Shown: in pieces, positions 1-5,681 of the stretch
Position numbering within the stretch: position 1 is the first letter of the stretch
How the letters are laid out: every line of letters starts with the position of its first letter
Source of the DNA: Candidatus Rokuibacteriota bacterium
Lineage (GTDB): Bacteria > Methylomirabilota > Methylomirabilia > Rokubacteriales > CSP1-6
Direction: 5' to 3'
Assembly: GCA_016206385.1 (NCBI GenBank)
Contig: JACQRS010000248.1
Span: 1 to 13,670, forward strand
DNA length: 13,670 bases
Program-made: the position numbers and the translations under genes
The notes under the pieces: model-generated
What the model saw: the letters and a program-made list of their open reading frames with translations, nothing else
The model's database searches: none
What the model was told of the DNA's origin: nothing

Positions 1-495
1 GACGCCGTCACCAACGACGAGGCCGACGTCGGGATCCTGTCCTACCCCCCGACCAACCGCGCGCTGGCGGTCATCCCCTGGCGTTCCGAGCGGATGGTGC
101 TGGTCTGCCACCCCAACCACCGCCTCGCCCACCGGCGGACTGTGCCCGCCCGGGAGCTCGACGGGGAGAGCTTTGTCGCCTTCGACCCCGACCTGGGGAT
201 CCGGAAGGCCATCGACCGGGCGCTGAAGCAGCGCAACGTCAAGGTCAACGTGGTCATGGAGTTCGACAACATCGAGACCATCAAGCAGGCCATCGCCATC
301 GAGGCGGGCGTGAGCATCCTGCCGAAGCCCGCCGTGCTGAAGGAGGTCCGCATCCGCACTCTGGCGGCCGCGCCCCTGGACATTCCCGACCTCGTCCGTC
401 CGGTGGGGATCATTCATCGCCGCCAGAAGCAGCTCACCCCCATCGTCGCTCGCTTCATCGAGTCACTCCTGAGCGCAGGGAGCCTGGAGGGATGA
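1..495 (+). CDS. LysR-family transcriptional regulator, C-terminal part (5' truncated by window edge)
   Basis: The reading frame is open from base 1 to a TGA at 493-495, giving 164 residues with no start, so the N-terminal helix-turn-helix lies outside the window. The visible part matches the effector-binding (periplasmic-binding-protein-like) domain of LysR regulators. It begins with an 'ADVGILSYPP' strand, continues with 'MVLVCHPNHRLA', where the regulator reads an effector pocket, and has the typical late helix 'IETIKQAIAIEAGVSILPKP', in which family members have a conserved gly-(ile/leu/val)-(ser/gly/ala)-ile-leu-pro segment. The family binds DNA as a tetramer and responds to a small metabolite. 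The target and effector cannot be read from this fragment. LysR proteins often control adjacent or divergent genes; here the downstream genes run the same way after a 60-bp gap, so a link to them is only possible. Family assignment is firm; subgroup is unknown. Confidence 0.88.
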   Translation, partial: DAVTNDEADVGILSYPPTNRALAVIPWRSERMVLVCHPNHRLAHRRTVPARELDGESFVAFDPDLGIRKAIDRALKQRNVKVNVVMEFDNIETIKQAIAIEAGVSILPKPAVLKEVRIRTLAAAPLDIPDLVRPVGIIHRRQKQLTPIVARFIESLLSAGSLEG

Positions 496-520
496 GGTGT
501 CCGGCACCCGGCGCGCCGCG

Positions 521-548
521 GGGACACCGTTGCGATCCGTGGTAGGCT
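521..548 (+). promoter_or_regulatory. Possible sigma70-type promoter positioned for leaderless start at GTG 556
   Basis: GGGACA (521-526; last four bases match the -35 consensus) is followed by 16 bp and TAGGCT (543-548) as a -10-like box. A transcript starting about 7 bases after the -10 box would begin at roughly 555-556, exactly the GTG of the following stub. No Shine-Dalgarno sequence precedes that GTG at a normal distance. This geometry is what leaderless genes show. Weak consensus matches make it tentative. Confidence 0.35.
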
Positions 549-555
549 GGGGAGC

Positions 556-741
556 GTGACCACCGACCTCCAGATTCGACGGTTCCTGACTCGCTCTGGA
601 ATCCGAGTCTACCAGCTTCCCGTTGAGACCTTCCCGCAGCACGTCAACATTACCTACCTGATCCTGGACGGCGACCGGAGTACCCCGTTCGACGTCGGCT
701 CGGCCCGAAGTCCGGCTACACGCGGCTACTACGAGGTGTGA
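556..741 (+). pseudogene. Truncated N-terminus of a metallo-beta-lactamase-fold hydrolase (probable remnant)
   Basis: The frame runs 61 codons from GTG 556 to TGA 739-741. Residues about 16-48 ('IRVYQLPVETFPQHVNITYL', then 'ILDGDR' and 'FDVGS') resemble the first two beta strands of MBL-fold hydrolases, in which a solute-facing strand is followed by an Asp-x-Gly turn. The family normally runs to about 200-320 residues and carries a zinc-binding HxHxDH motif some 20-30 residues further on; that motif and everything after it are absent. After 'FDVGS' the sequence changes to an unrelated-looking tail ending 'GYYEV', which suggests a deletion that joined the first 48 codons to other sequence. The stop lies 14 bases before the next gene's start. 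The alternatives are a genuine small protein of unknown role or a sequencing/assembly gap. It cannot be catalytic as an MBL enzyme. Confidence 0.55.
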
Positions 742-755
742 CGAGGAGCTCCCCC

Positions 756-1880
756 ATGACCGAGCCCGAGGCCCTGCTGATCATTGCCGCCAGCGAGGTC
801 GACTCCAACCTCTACTACGCCACGCGGTTCCTCGCGCCGGACCCGTTCGTTTTCCTCCAGGTGGATGGGCGCAAGGTGCTGCTGATGAGCGACCTGGAGA
901 TCGACCGGGCCCGGAGCGAAGCCAAGGTGGATGAGGTTCGTTCGCTGTCGGCCTACGAGTCGAAGGCCCGCCAGCGATGGCCGAACCCGCACCTGACCGA
1001 CACGCTGTGGCTGCTTTTCGACGAGGAGGGCGTGAGCGCGGTGACCGTTCCCGCCAACTTCCCGCTGGAGTACGCGGATCGCCTCCGGGAGAAGGGGGTT
1101 CGGGCGACGGCGAAGCCGGATCCGCTCTTTCCGGAACGGGTCGTCAAGTCGCCGGAGGAGATCGCCGCCATCGAAGCGACCCAGCGGCACACGGAAGCGG
1201 CCCTGGAGGCCGCGCTCAACGTTCTTCGCGAGGGCGAGATCAGGGGCGCGCACGTGTACTGGCGGGGAGAGGTCCTCACCGCCGAGGCGCTGAAAAAGGT
1301 CATCAACGTCTCCCTGATGGAGAACGACTGCATCGCCCAGCACACCATCGTGGCCTGCGGCATCCAGGGAGTGGATCCCCACAACCAGGGCTCCGGCCCG
1401 ATTCGGGCCAACGAGTCCATCGTCTTCGACATCTTCCCCAGGTCCAGCCGGAGCCGGTACTTCGCCGACATGACCCGGACCGTGGTGAAGGGGAGAGCCT
1501 CCGACAGTCTGAAGCGCATGTACGACGCCGTGCTGGCCGCCCAGCTCCGGGGCATCGGGTTGATCCGCCATGGCGCCTCGGGCCCGGCCATCCACGCCGA
1601 GGTGAGCCGCACCATGGAGCGCCTCGGGTTCGAGACCGGGGTCGCGGACGGGCGCCACCAGGGGTTCTTCCACGGCACGGGCCACGGAGTGGGGCTCGAC
1701 ATTCACGAACCCCCGCGGATCAGCAAGGCGAATCACACGCTGCGTACGGGGCAGGTGGTCACCGTGGAGCCCGGACTCTACTACCTCCGGTGGGGCGCGG
1801 TCAGGATCGAGGACCTCGTGGTGGTCGGGCCGTCCGGTTGCGAGAACCTGACTCGGGCTCCCAAGTTCCTCGAGCTGTAA
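756..1880 (+). CDS. M24-family metallopeptidase (Xaa-Pro aminopeptidase / PepQ-like)
   Basis: The 374-residue protein has an N-terminal creatinase-type domain (about residues 1-130) and a C-terminal pita-bread catalytic domain (about 135-370). All five dinuclear-metal ligands of the M24 family are present: D225 in 'FDIFPR', D238 in 'ADMTRT', H310 in 'GTGHGVGLDIHE', E338 in 'VEPGLYY' and E352 in 'RIEDLVVV'. It should be a soluble enzyme that removes an N-terminal residue preceding proline or splits a Xaa-Pro dipeptide, though some family members act on creatine or other amides, so the substrate is open. The frame is open upstream to GTG 738, but ATG 756 is preferred because GAGGAG at 743-748 sits 7 bases before it. 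The length is normal for the family. It follows the hydrolase remnant by 14 bases and may share its promoter. It has no clear tie to the redox genes downstream. Confidence 0.9.
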   Translation: MTEPEALLIIAASEVDSNLYYATRFLAPDPFVFLQVDGRKVLLMSDLEIDRARSEAKVDEVRSLSAYESKARQRWPNPHLTDTLWLLFDEEGVSAVTVPANFPLEYADRLREKGVRATAKPDPLFPERVVKSPEEIAAIEATQRHTEAALEAALNVLREGEIRGAHVYWRGEVLTAEALKKVINVSLMENDCIAQHTIVACGIQGVDPHNQGSGPIRANESIVFDIFPRSSRSRYFADMTRTVVKGRASDSLKRMYDAVLAAQLRGIGLIRHGASGPAIHAEVSRTMERLGFETGVADGRHQGFFHGTGHGVGLDIHEPPRISKANHTLRTGQVVTVEPGLYYLRWGAVRIEDLVVVGPSGCENLTRAPKFLEL

Positions 1881-1931
1881 TCCCCAGACGTGTTTCCCAC
1901 CGTTGGTCTAGCGGTCTGACCGGCGACTGAC

Positions 1932-1960
1932 TTGCTATTTCCCCTCGGCCTGGGTAGGAT
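1932..1960 (+). promoter_or_regulatory. Candidate promoter for the CBS-korA-korB operon
   Basis: TTGCTA (1932-1937, 4 of 6 to TTGACA) and TAGGAT (1955-1960, 4 of 6 to TATAAT) are separated by exactly 17 bp. Transcription would begin near 1967, giving a 5' leader of about 126 nt before ATG 2093. It lies in the only sizeable gap upstream of this operon, which supports the call; the motif match alone is moderate. Confidence 0.45.
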
Positions 1961-1983
1961 GGAAGTGGCTTGCGCAGCGCCGG

Positions 1984-2059
1984 ACTCATCGGTGTCCTGG
2001 GCGCGGTGACGCAGGTCCAACCCCCGGTTGGCGATGAGTGGCCAGTCTGTGTGGACTGG
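1984..2059 (+). promoter_or_regulatory. Structured 5' leader: three-way junction plus hairpin (candidate regulatory RNA)
   Basis: By eye the leader folds as follows. P1 pairs ACTCATCG (1984-1991) with CGATGAGT (2032-2039), 8 perfect pairs closing 40 nt. Inside it, P2 pairs CCT (1996-1998) with AGG (2013-2015) and GCG (2001-2003) with CGC (2010-2012), with a 2-nt bulge and a 6-nt loop. P3 pairs CCAACC (2017-2022) with GGTTGG (2026-2031) around a CCC loop and abuts P1 with no unpaired base. P4, a separate hairpin, pairs CCAGTC (2042-2047) with GACTGG (2054-2059) around TGTGTG. The whole set lies between the candidate promoter and the purine-rich ribosome-binding region (2075-2090). I recognise no known riboswitch consensus. 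Folding is manual; no energy or covariation was computed. Confidence 0.4.
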
Positions 2060-2092
2060 ACGCCGGGTGGGACCGGAAGGGGGGCGAGGGCG

Positions 2093-2617
2093 ATGAACGA
2101 ACACCTCGATGAGTACTCGGAGTCCCTCGAGGGCGAGTTCCGAAAGCTTGAGGGGGCGCTCCTCAGCGACACGGTCAGGCTCCTCGCCCCGAGCGAGCCG
2201 CTCAAGCTCACGGCTGACGCCACGGTGCACGAGGCGATCCAGAAAATGGTGACCACCCGACGGGCGGCGGTGGTGATCGTGGATGCGGAGGGCCGCCTGA
2301 CCGGCATCTTCACCGAGCGCGACGTGCTGACGCGGGTCGTGGGCCAGGGGCGGGACGTGCACCGGAGCACGCTCTCCGAGGTCATGACCCGAGACCCCGA
2401 AGCGCTGTCTCCAGGCGACCGGATCTGCTATGCGGTCAACCGGATGAACAACGCCGGCTACCGGACCGTCCCGCTGGTGGACGCGGAGCGGCGACCGATC
2501 GGGATCGTGACGGTCAGCGACGTCGTCAAGTGGTTGGCGGAGATCTTCCCGGAGGCCGTGTTGAACCTGCGGCCTGGCGACGAGATCAAGCGCCCGCTCC
2601 AGGTGGACGCCGGCTAG
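2093..2617 (+). CDS. Two-CBS-domain (Bateman module) protein, putative nucleotide sensor for KorAB
   Basis: The 174-residue protein is almost entirely a pair of CBS domains. CBS1 spans about residues 38-84 ('LTADATVHEAIQKM' to 'GIFTERDVLTRVV') and CBS2 about 97-150 ('VMTRDPEALSPGDR' to 'GIVTVSDVVKWL'). Both carry the typical 'G-I-(F/V)-T-x-(R/S)-D-(V)' ending that lines the ribose/phosphate pocket in CBS pairs binding AMP, ATP or SAM. An acidic/amphipathic N-terminal stretch (1-35) precedes them. ATG 2093 is chosen over the upstream in-frame TTG 1970 because a strong purine-rich Shine-Dalgarno region (2075-2090) precedes it and the upstream part looks non-coding and hairpin-rich. The gene ends 17 bases before korA, so co-transcription is very likely. 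A stand-alone CBS protein beside an enzyme commonly reports energy state; that it controls KorAB is inference. Confidence 0.85.
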   Translation: MNEHLDEYSESLEGEFRKLEGALLSDTVRLLAPSEPLKLTADATVHEAIQKMVTTRRAAVVIVDAEGRLTGIFTERDVLTRVVGQGRDVHRSTLSEVMTRDPEALSPGDRICYAVNRMNNAGYRTVPLVDAERRPIGIVTVSDVVKWLAEIFPEAVLNLRPGDEIKRPLQVDAG

Positions 2618-2634
2618 GAGAGGAGACGGGTCCC

Positions 2635-4524
2635 ATGGGTGAGACGGTCGCACCGGCCGTTGCCGTCCAGAAGCAGCGCCGACAGCTCGATCGCGCCGTG
2701 GTGCGCTTCGCGGGCGACTCGGGCGACGGCATGCAGGTGACCGGGGAGCAGTTCACCATCGAGGCGGCCTGGGCCGGTGCGGATCTCGCCACGCTGCCGA
2801 ACTTTCCGGCCGAGATCCGGGCCCCGGCTGGCACGCTGTTCGGCGTGTCCAGCTTCCAGCTCCAGTTCGGCAGCTGCCGGATCTACACGCCGGGGGACCG
2901 CCTCGACTGTCTCGTCGCGATGAACCCCGCCGCCCTCAAGGTTCACGTGGGCGACCTCAAGGAGGGCGGCCTCCTCATCGTGAACACTGACACGTTCGAG
3001 AAGAAAAACCTGGACCGCGCCGGCTACCCCGCCAACCCGCTGGACGACCCGGCGCTGGCCCAGCGCTACCGGCTCCACAAGGTCGGGATCACCCGGCTCA
3101 CCATGGAGGCGCTGGAAGGGCTGCCGCTCAACATCAGGGAGAAGGAGCGCTGCAAGAACTTCTTCGCCCTCGGCCTCGTCTCCTGGATCTACACGCGCCC
3201 CATCGAGCCGACGCTCTCGTGGATCGCCAAGCGCTTCGGCAAGAGCGAGACCCTGGCCGACGCCAACATCCGGGCGCTCAAAGCCGGGTTCCACTTCGGC
3301 GAGACGGCGGAGCTTTTCACCGAGTGCTACGGGATCGAGCCGGCGGAGATGGCGCCGGGCCTCTACCGGAGCATGACCGGCAACCGGGCCCTCGCCTGGG
3401 GGCTCCTGGCGGCGGCCGAACGGACGAAGCTCTCCGTGGTCTACGGCGCCTACCCGATCACGCCGGCGAGCGACATCCTGCACGAGCTGTCCCACTACAA
3501 GCGCTTCCGGATCCGCACCATGCAGGCGGAGGACGAGATCGCCGCGGTCGGGGCGGTGATCGGGGCGGCCTTCGGCGGGGCGATTGGCGTGTGCGCGACG
3601 AGCGGGCCGGGGATGGCGCTGAAGGCGGAGGGCATCAACCTGGCCGTGATGGCCGAGCTGCCGATCGTGGTCTTCGACATCCAGCGGGGCGGGCCCAGTA
3701 CGGGGCTGCCGACCAAGACCGAGCAGGCGGACTTACTCCAGGCGCTCTACGGGCGCAACAGCGAGTCCCCTGTGGTGGTCCTCGCGCCGATGACGCCGGG
3801 TGACTGCTTCTTCATCGCCTACGAGGCGATCCGCATCGCGGTGAAGTACATGGTGCCGGTGATCGTCCTGAGCGATGGCTTCCTCGCCAACGGCGCGGAG
3901 CCCTGGCTGATCCCGGATCCCAAGACGCTCCCGGACATCCCGGTGAACTTCCGGACCGATCCCGCCGGCTTCTTCCCGTACGTGAGGGACGAGGCGACGC
4001 TGGCCCGCCCCTGGGTGCGTCCCGGCACGCCCGGCCTCGAGCACCGGATCGGCGGGCTGGAAAAGGAGCACATCACCGGTAATGTCTCCTACGACGCCGA
4101 AAACCACGACCTGATGGTTCGGCTCCGGGCGGAGAAGGTGAGGCGGGTCGCCCAGGAGATCCCGCCGACGACGGTGTACGGCCCTGCCATGGGAGACCTG
4201 CTCGTGGTGGGTTGGGGGAGCAGCTACGGCACGATCACAGCGGCGGTGGAGGCGGCCCAGCAGGAGGGAAAGCCGGTCGCGAGCCTCCACCTGCGCTACA
4301 TGAACCCGCTGCCTCCCGACCTGGGCCAGATCCTCCGCCAGTATCGCCGGATCCTGGTTCCCGAAGTCAACAGTGGGCAGCTCGTGAGGGTCATCCGGGC
4401 CGAGTACCTGGTGGATGCCGTCGGCTTCAACCGCGTGCGCGGGCTTCCGCTCCAGACCCAGGAGGTCCGGGAGGCAATCGATCAGATGCTGGAGGACAAG
4501 CAGATGCTGGAGGACAAGCGATGA
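2635..4524 (+). CDS. korA: 2-oxoacid:ferredoxin oxidoreductase, fused gamma-alpha subunit (2-oxoglutarate type likely)
   Basis: This 629-residue subunit, with KorB, should oxidise a 2-oxoacid with CoA to an acyl-CoA, CO2 and reduced ferredoxin. The gamma domain comes first (about 15-200) with 'FAGDSGDGMQ' at 25-34, the glycine-rich loop of this family. The alpha/pyrimidine domain follows (about 245-620), with 'YPITPAS' at 273-279, the catalytic-region 'QAEDEIAAV' with E299/E301, 'SGPG' at 323-326 and 'QRGGPSTGLPTKTEQ' from 350. Order and length match two-subunit KorA enzymes (about 610-660 residues). ATG 2635 has AGGAGA at 2621-2626, 8 bases upstream; the frame also runs back into the CBS gene but without support. 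The stop overlaps the korB start (ATGA). The C-terminus carries a duplicated QMLEDK hexapeptide. 2-oxoglutarate is the best guess of substrate by resemblance; pyruvate or other 2-oxoacids cannot be excluded. Confidence 0.92.
   Translation: MGETVAPAVAVQKQRRQLDRAVVRFAGDSGDGMQVTGEQFTIEAAWAGADLATLPNFPAEIRAPAGTLFGVSSFQLQFGSCRIYTPGDRLDCLVAMNPAALKVHVGDLKEGGLLIVNTDTFEKKNLDRAGYPANPLDDPALAQRYRLHKVGITRLTMEALEGLPLNIREKERCKNFFALGLVSWIYTRPIEPTLSWIAKRFGKSETLADANIRALKAGFHFGETAELFTECYGIEPAEMAPGLYRSMTGNRALAWGLLAAAERTKLSVVYGAYPITPASDILHELSHYKRFRIRTMQAEDEIAAVGAVIGAAFGGAIGVCATSGPGMALKAEGINLAVMAELPIVVFDIQRGGPSTGLPTKTEQADLLQALYGRNSESPVVVLAPMTPGDCFFIAYEAIRIAVKYMVPVIVLSDGFLANGAEPWLIPDPKTLPDIPVNFRTDPAGFFPYVRDEATLARPWVRPGTPGLEHRIGGLEKEHITGNVSYDAENHDLMVRLRAEKVRRVAQEIPPTTVYGPAMGDLLVVGWGSSYGTITAAVEAAQQEGKPVASLHLRYMNPLPPDLGQILRQYRRILVPEVNSGQLVRVIRAEYLVDAVGFNRVRGLPLQTQEVREAIDQMLEDKQMLEDKR
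4483..4518 (+). repeat. Perfect 18-bp tandem duplication at the 3' end of korA
   Basis: The unit at 4483-4500 is repeated exactly at 4501-4518, encoding QMLEDK twice. Each unit contains GGAGGA; the second copy (4509-4514) lies 6 bases before the korB ATG at 4521 and serves as its Shine-Dalgarno sequence, while the first copy (4491-4496) is too far away. Since the unit length is a multiple of three, the frame is kept. Confidence 0.95.
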
Positions 4525-5549
4525 GCGACCCGGCCGGCGTCGCCGAAGCGCCGAGGAACTACACAAAGAAAGACTTCGAGTCCGACCAGGATGTGCGCTG
4601 GTGCCCCGGGTGCGGGGACTACGCGATCCTCAGCGCGGCCCAGAAGATGATGCCGGACCTCGGCATCCCGCGCGAGGACATCGTGTTCATCTCGGGCATC
4701 GGGTGCTCGAGCCGGTTTCCGTACTACATGAACACGTACGGGTTCCACACGATCCACGGGCGCGCGCCCGCCATCGCCACCGGCCTCCGGCTGGCCCGGC
4801 CCGACCTCAAGGTCTTCGTCGTGACCGGCGACGGGGACGGGCTCTCGATCGGCGGCAACCATCTGCTGCACGTCATCCGGCGGAACGTGAACGTCACGGT
4901 CCTGCTCTTCAACAACAAGGTCTACGGCCTCACCAAGGGGCAGTACTCGCCCACCAGCGAGCTGGGCAAGGTGACGAAGTCCACGCCCATGGGGTCGGCG
5001 GACCGGCCGGTGAGCCCGTGCGCGTTCGCGCTCGGCGCCGGGGCCACGTTCGTGGCCCGGACCGTGGACCGCAACATCGCGCACATGGAGGAGACGATCA
5101 AGCGGGCGGCGCGCCACCACGGCGCGGGCTTTGTGGAGATCCTCCAGAACTGCAACGTCTACAACGACCTCGCCTGGAACATCCTCTACGACCGCGAGTC
5201 CAAGATCACGCACGAGCTCAAGCTGGAGCACGGCAAGCCGCTCCTCTTCGGGCCGGTGGACGACCGGCACGGGCTCGTGCTGGAGGGCGCAAAGCCCCGG
5301 GTGGTGAAGGTCAGGGAGGTGCCCGAGTCGACGCTCTGGGTGCACGACGAGACCGATCCGTGGAAAGCGCACATCCTGGCCCAGCTCGCCGAGCCGGACT
5401 TCCCGATCCCGATCGGGGTCCTGCAGCGCGTCGAGGGGCCCGTCTACGAGGAGCTGTTGCTCGAGCAGGAGCGCAAAGCGATCGCGGACCGGGGGCCCGG
5501 AGACCTGGCCGCGCTCCTCGTCTCCGGGGACACCTGGCGCATCGGATAG
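4521..5549 (+). CDS. korB: 2-oxoacid:ferredoxin oxidoreductase, beta (TPP-binding) subunit
   Basis: The 342-residue beta subunit binds thiamine diphosphate and one [4Fe-4S] cluster. Cluster ligands are C28 and C31 in 'WCPGCGDY', C62 in 'GIGCSSRF' and C211 in 'LQNCNVYND'. The TPP/Mg motif begins 'GDGDG' at 103-107 and ends with 'NNKVYG' at 131-136. 'GLTKGQYSPTS' is typical of this subunit, and the C-terminal 'DLAALLVSGDTWRIG' resembles the tail of two-subunit KorB proteins. Length is normal (about 280-360). It starts within the korA stop (ATGA at 4521-4524), a translational-coupling arrangement that gives 1:1 synthesis. There is no separate ferredoxin-like delta subunit gene on either side, so electrons should leave through a free ferredoxin encoded elsewhere. 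The 132-bp gap after it holds strong hairpins. Confidence 0.93.
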   Translation: MSDPAGVAEAPRNYTKKDFESDQDVRWCPGCGDYAILSAAQKMMPDLGIPREDIVFISGIGCSSRFPYYMNTYGFHTIHGRAPAIATGLRLARPDLKVFVVTGDGDGLSIGGNHLLHVIRRNVNVTVLLFNNKVYGLTKGQYSPTSELGKVTKSTPMGSADRPVSPCAFALGAGATFVARTVDRNIAHMEETIKRAARHHGAGFVEILQNCNVYNDLAWNILYDRESKITHELKLEHGKPLLFGPVDDRHGLVLEGAKPRVVKVREVPESTLWVHDETDPWKAHILAQLAEPDFPIPIGVLQRVEGPVYEELLLEQERKAIADRGPGDLAALLVSGDTWRIG

Positions 5550-5552
5550 CAG

Positions 5553-5581
5553 TCGGAAGGGGCCTCGACGGCCCCCTCCGA
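5553..5581 (+). terminator. GC-rich hairpin just after korB (possible terminator without U-tract)
   Basis: Four bases after the korB stop, a 12-bp stem pairs 5553-5564 with 5570-5581 around a TCGAC loop, with one A-C mismatch (5558 against 5576); its core is GGGGCC/GGCCCC. No T-run follows, so it is not a classical intrinsic terminator. It could slow or protect the 3' end of the korAB transcript. Confidence 0.45.
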
Positions 5582-5599
5582 GACCTCCCCCCGAGGGGT

Positions 5600-5618
5600 G
5601 CGCCGGCGAAGCCGGCGC
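5600..5618 (+). repeat. Perfect 8-bp palindrome with GAA loop
   Basis: GCGCCGGC (5600-5607) and its exact complement GCCGGCGC (5611-5618) flank GAA. A similar GAA-loop palindrome occurs after glcF at 9726-9742, and both sites are close to a run of six C (in 'GACCTCCCCCC' here and 'GACTCCCCCC' there). They may belong to one family of short intergenic elements. Confidence 0.5.
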
Positions 5619-5638
5619 TCGAACGATGACGACGAACG

Positions 5639-5672
5639 TGCCGGCCTCGCGAGAGGTCGGCAGGTTTGTTTT
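5639..5672 (+). terminator. Intrinsic-terminator-like hairpin directly before the glcD ribosome-binding site (attenuator candidate)
   Basis: A 10-bp stem pairs 5639-5648 with 5653-5662 (one G-U wobble) around a GCGA (GNRA) loop. Two G follow and then TTTGTTTT (5665-5672). This is the best rho-independent terminator shape in the window. Only 9 bases separate its end from the first glcD ATG at 5682, which leaves no room for a separate glcD promoter after it. Transcripts reaching glcD must therefore read through it, so it may act as an attenuator for glcDEF or as a partial terminator for korAB. Confidence 0.6.
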
Positions 5673-5681
5673 GAGGCAGGG

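Noticed and set aside
738..755. GTG 738 as the start of the M24 peptidase
   Set aside because: GAGGAG at 743-748 is correctly spaced for ATG 756, and the extra six residues overlap the preceding stub's stop.
1898..1921. A tRNA-like start ('TTGGTCTAGCGGTCTGAC') resembling a tRNA D-arm, possible tRNA or attachment-site remnant
   Set aside because: No matching acceptor strand, anticodon stem or TTCGA T-loop follows within 90 bases, so there is no cloverleaf; similarity is confined to a short D-arm-like string.
1970..2092. TTG 1970 as the start of the CBS protein, adding 41 residues
   Set aside because: No Shine-Dalgarno sequence precedes it, the region is hairpin-rich and the added peptide is unlike the CBS family, while ATG 2093 has a strong purine-rich site.
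5598..5681. Upstream extension of the glcD frame by 28 codons
   Set aside because: The stretch is a palindrome and a terminator-like hairpin; the encoded arginine-rich peptide is not GlcD-like, and ATG 5682/5685 begin at the expected N-terminus.
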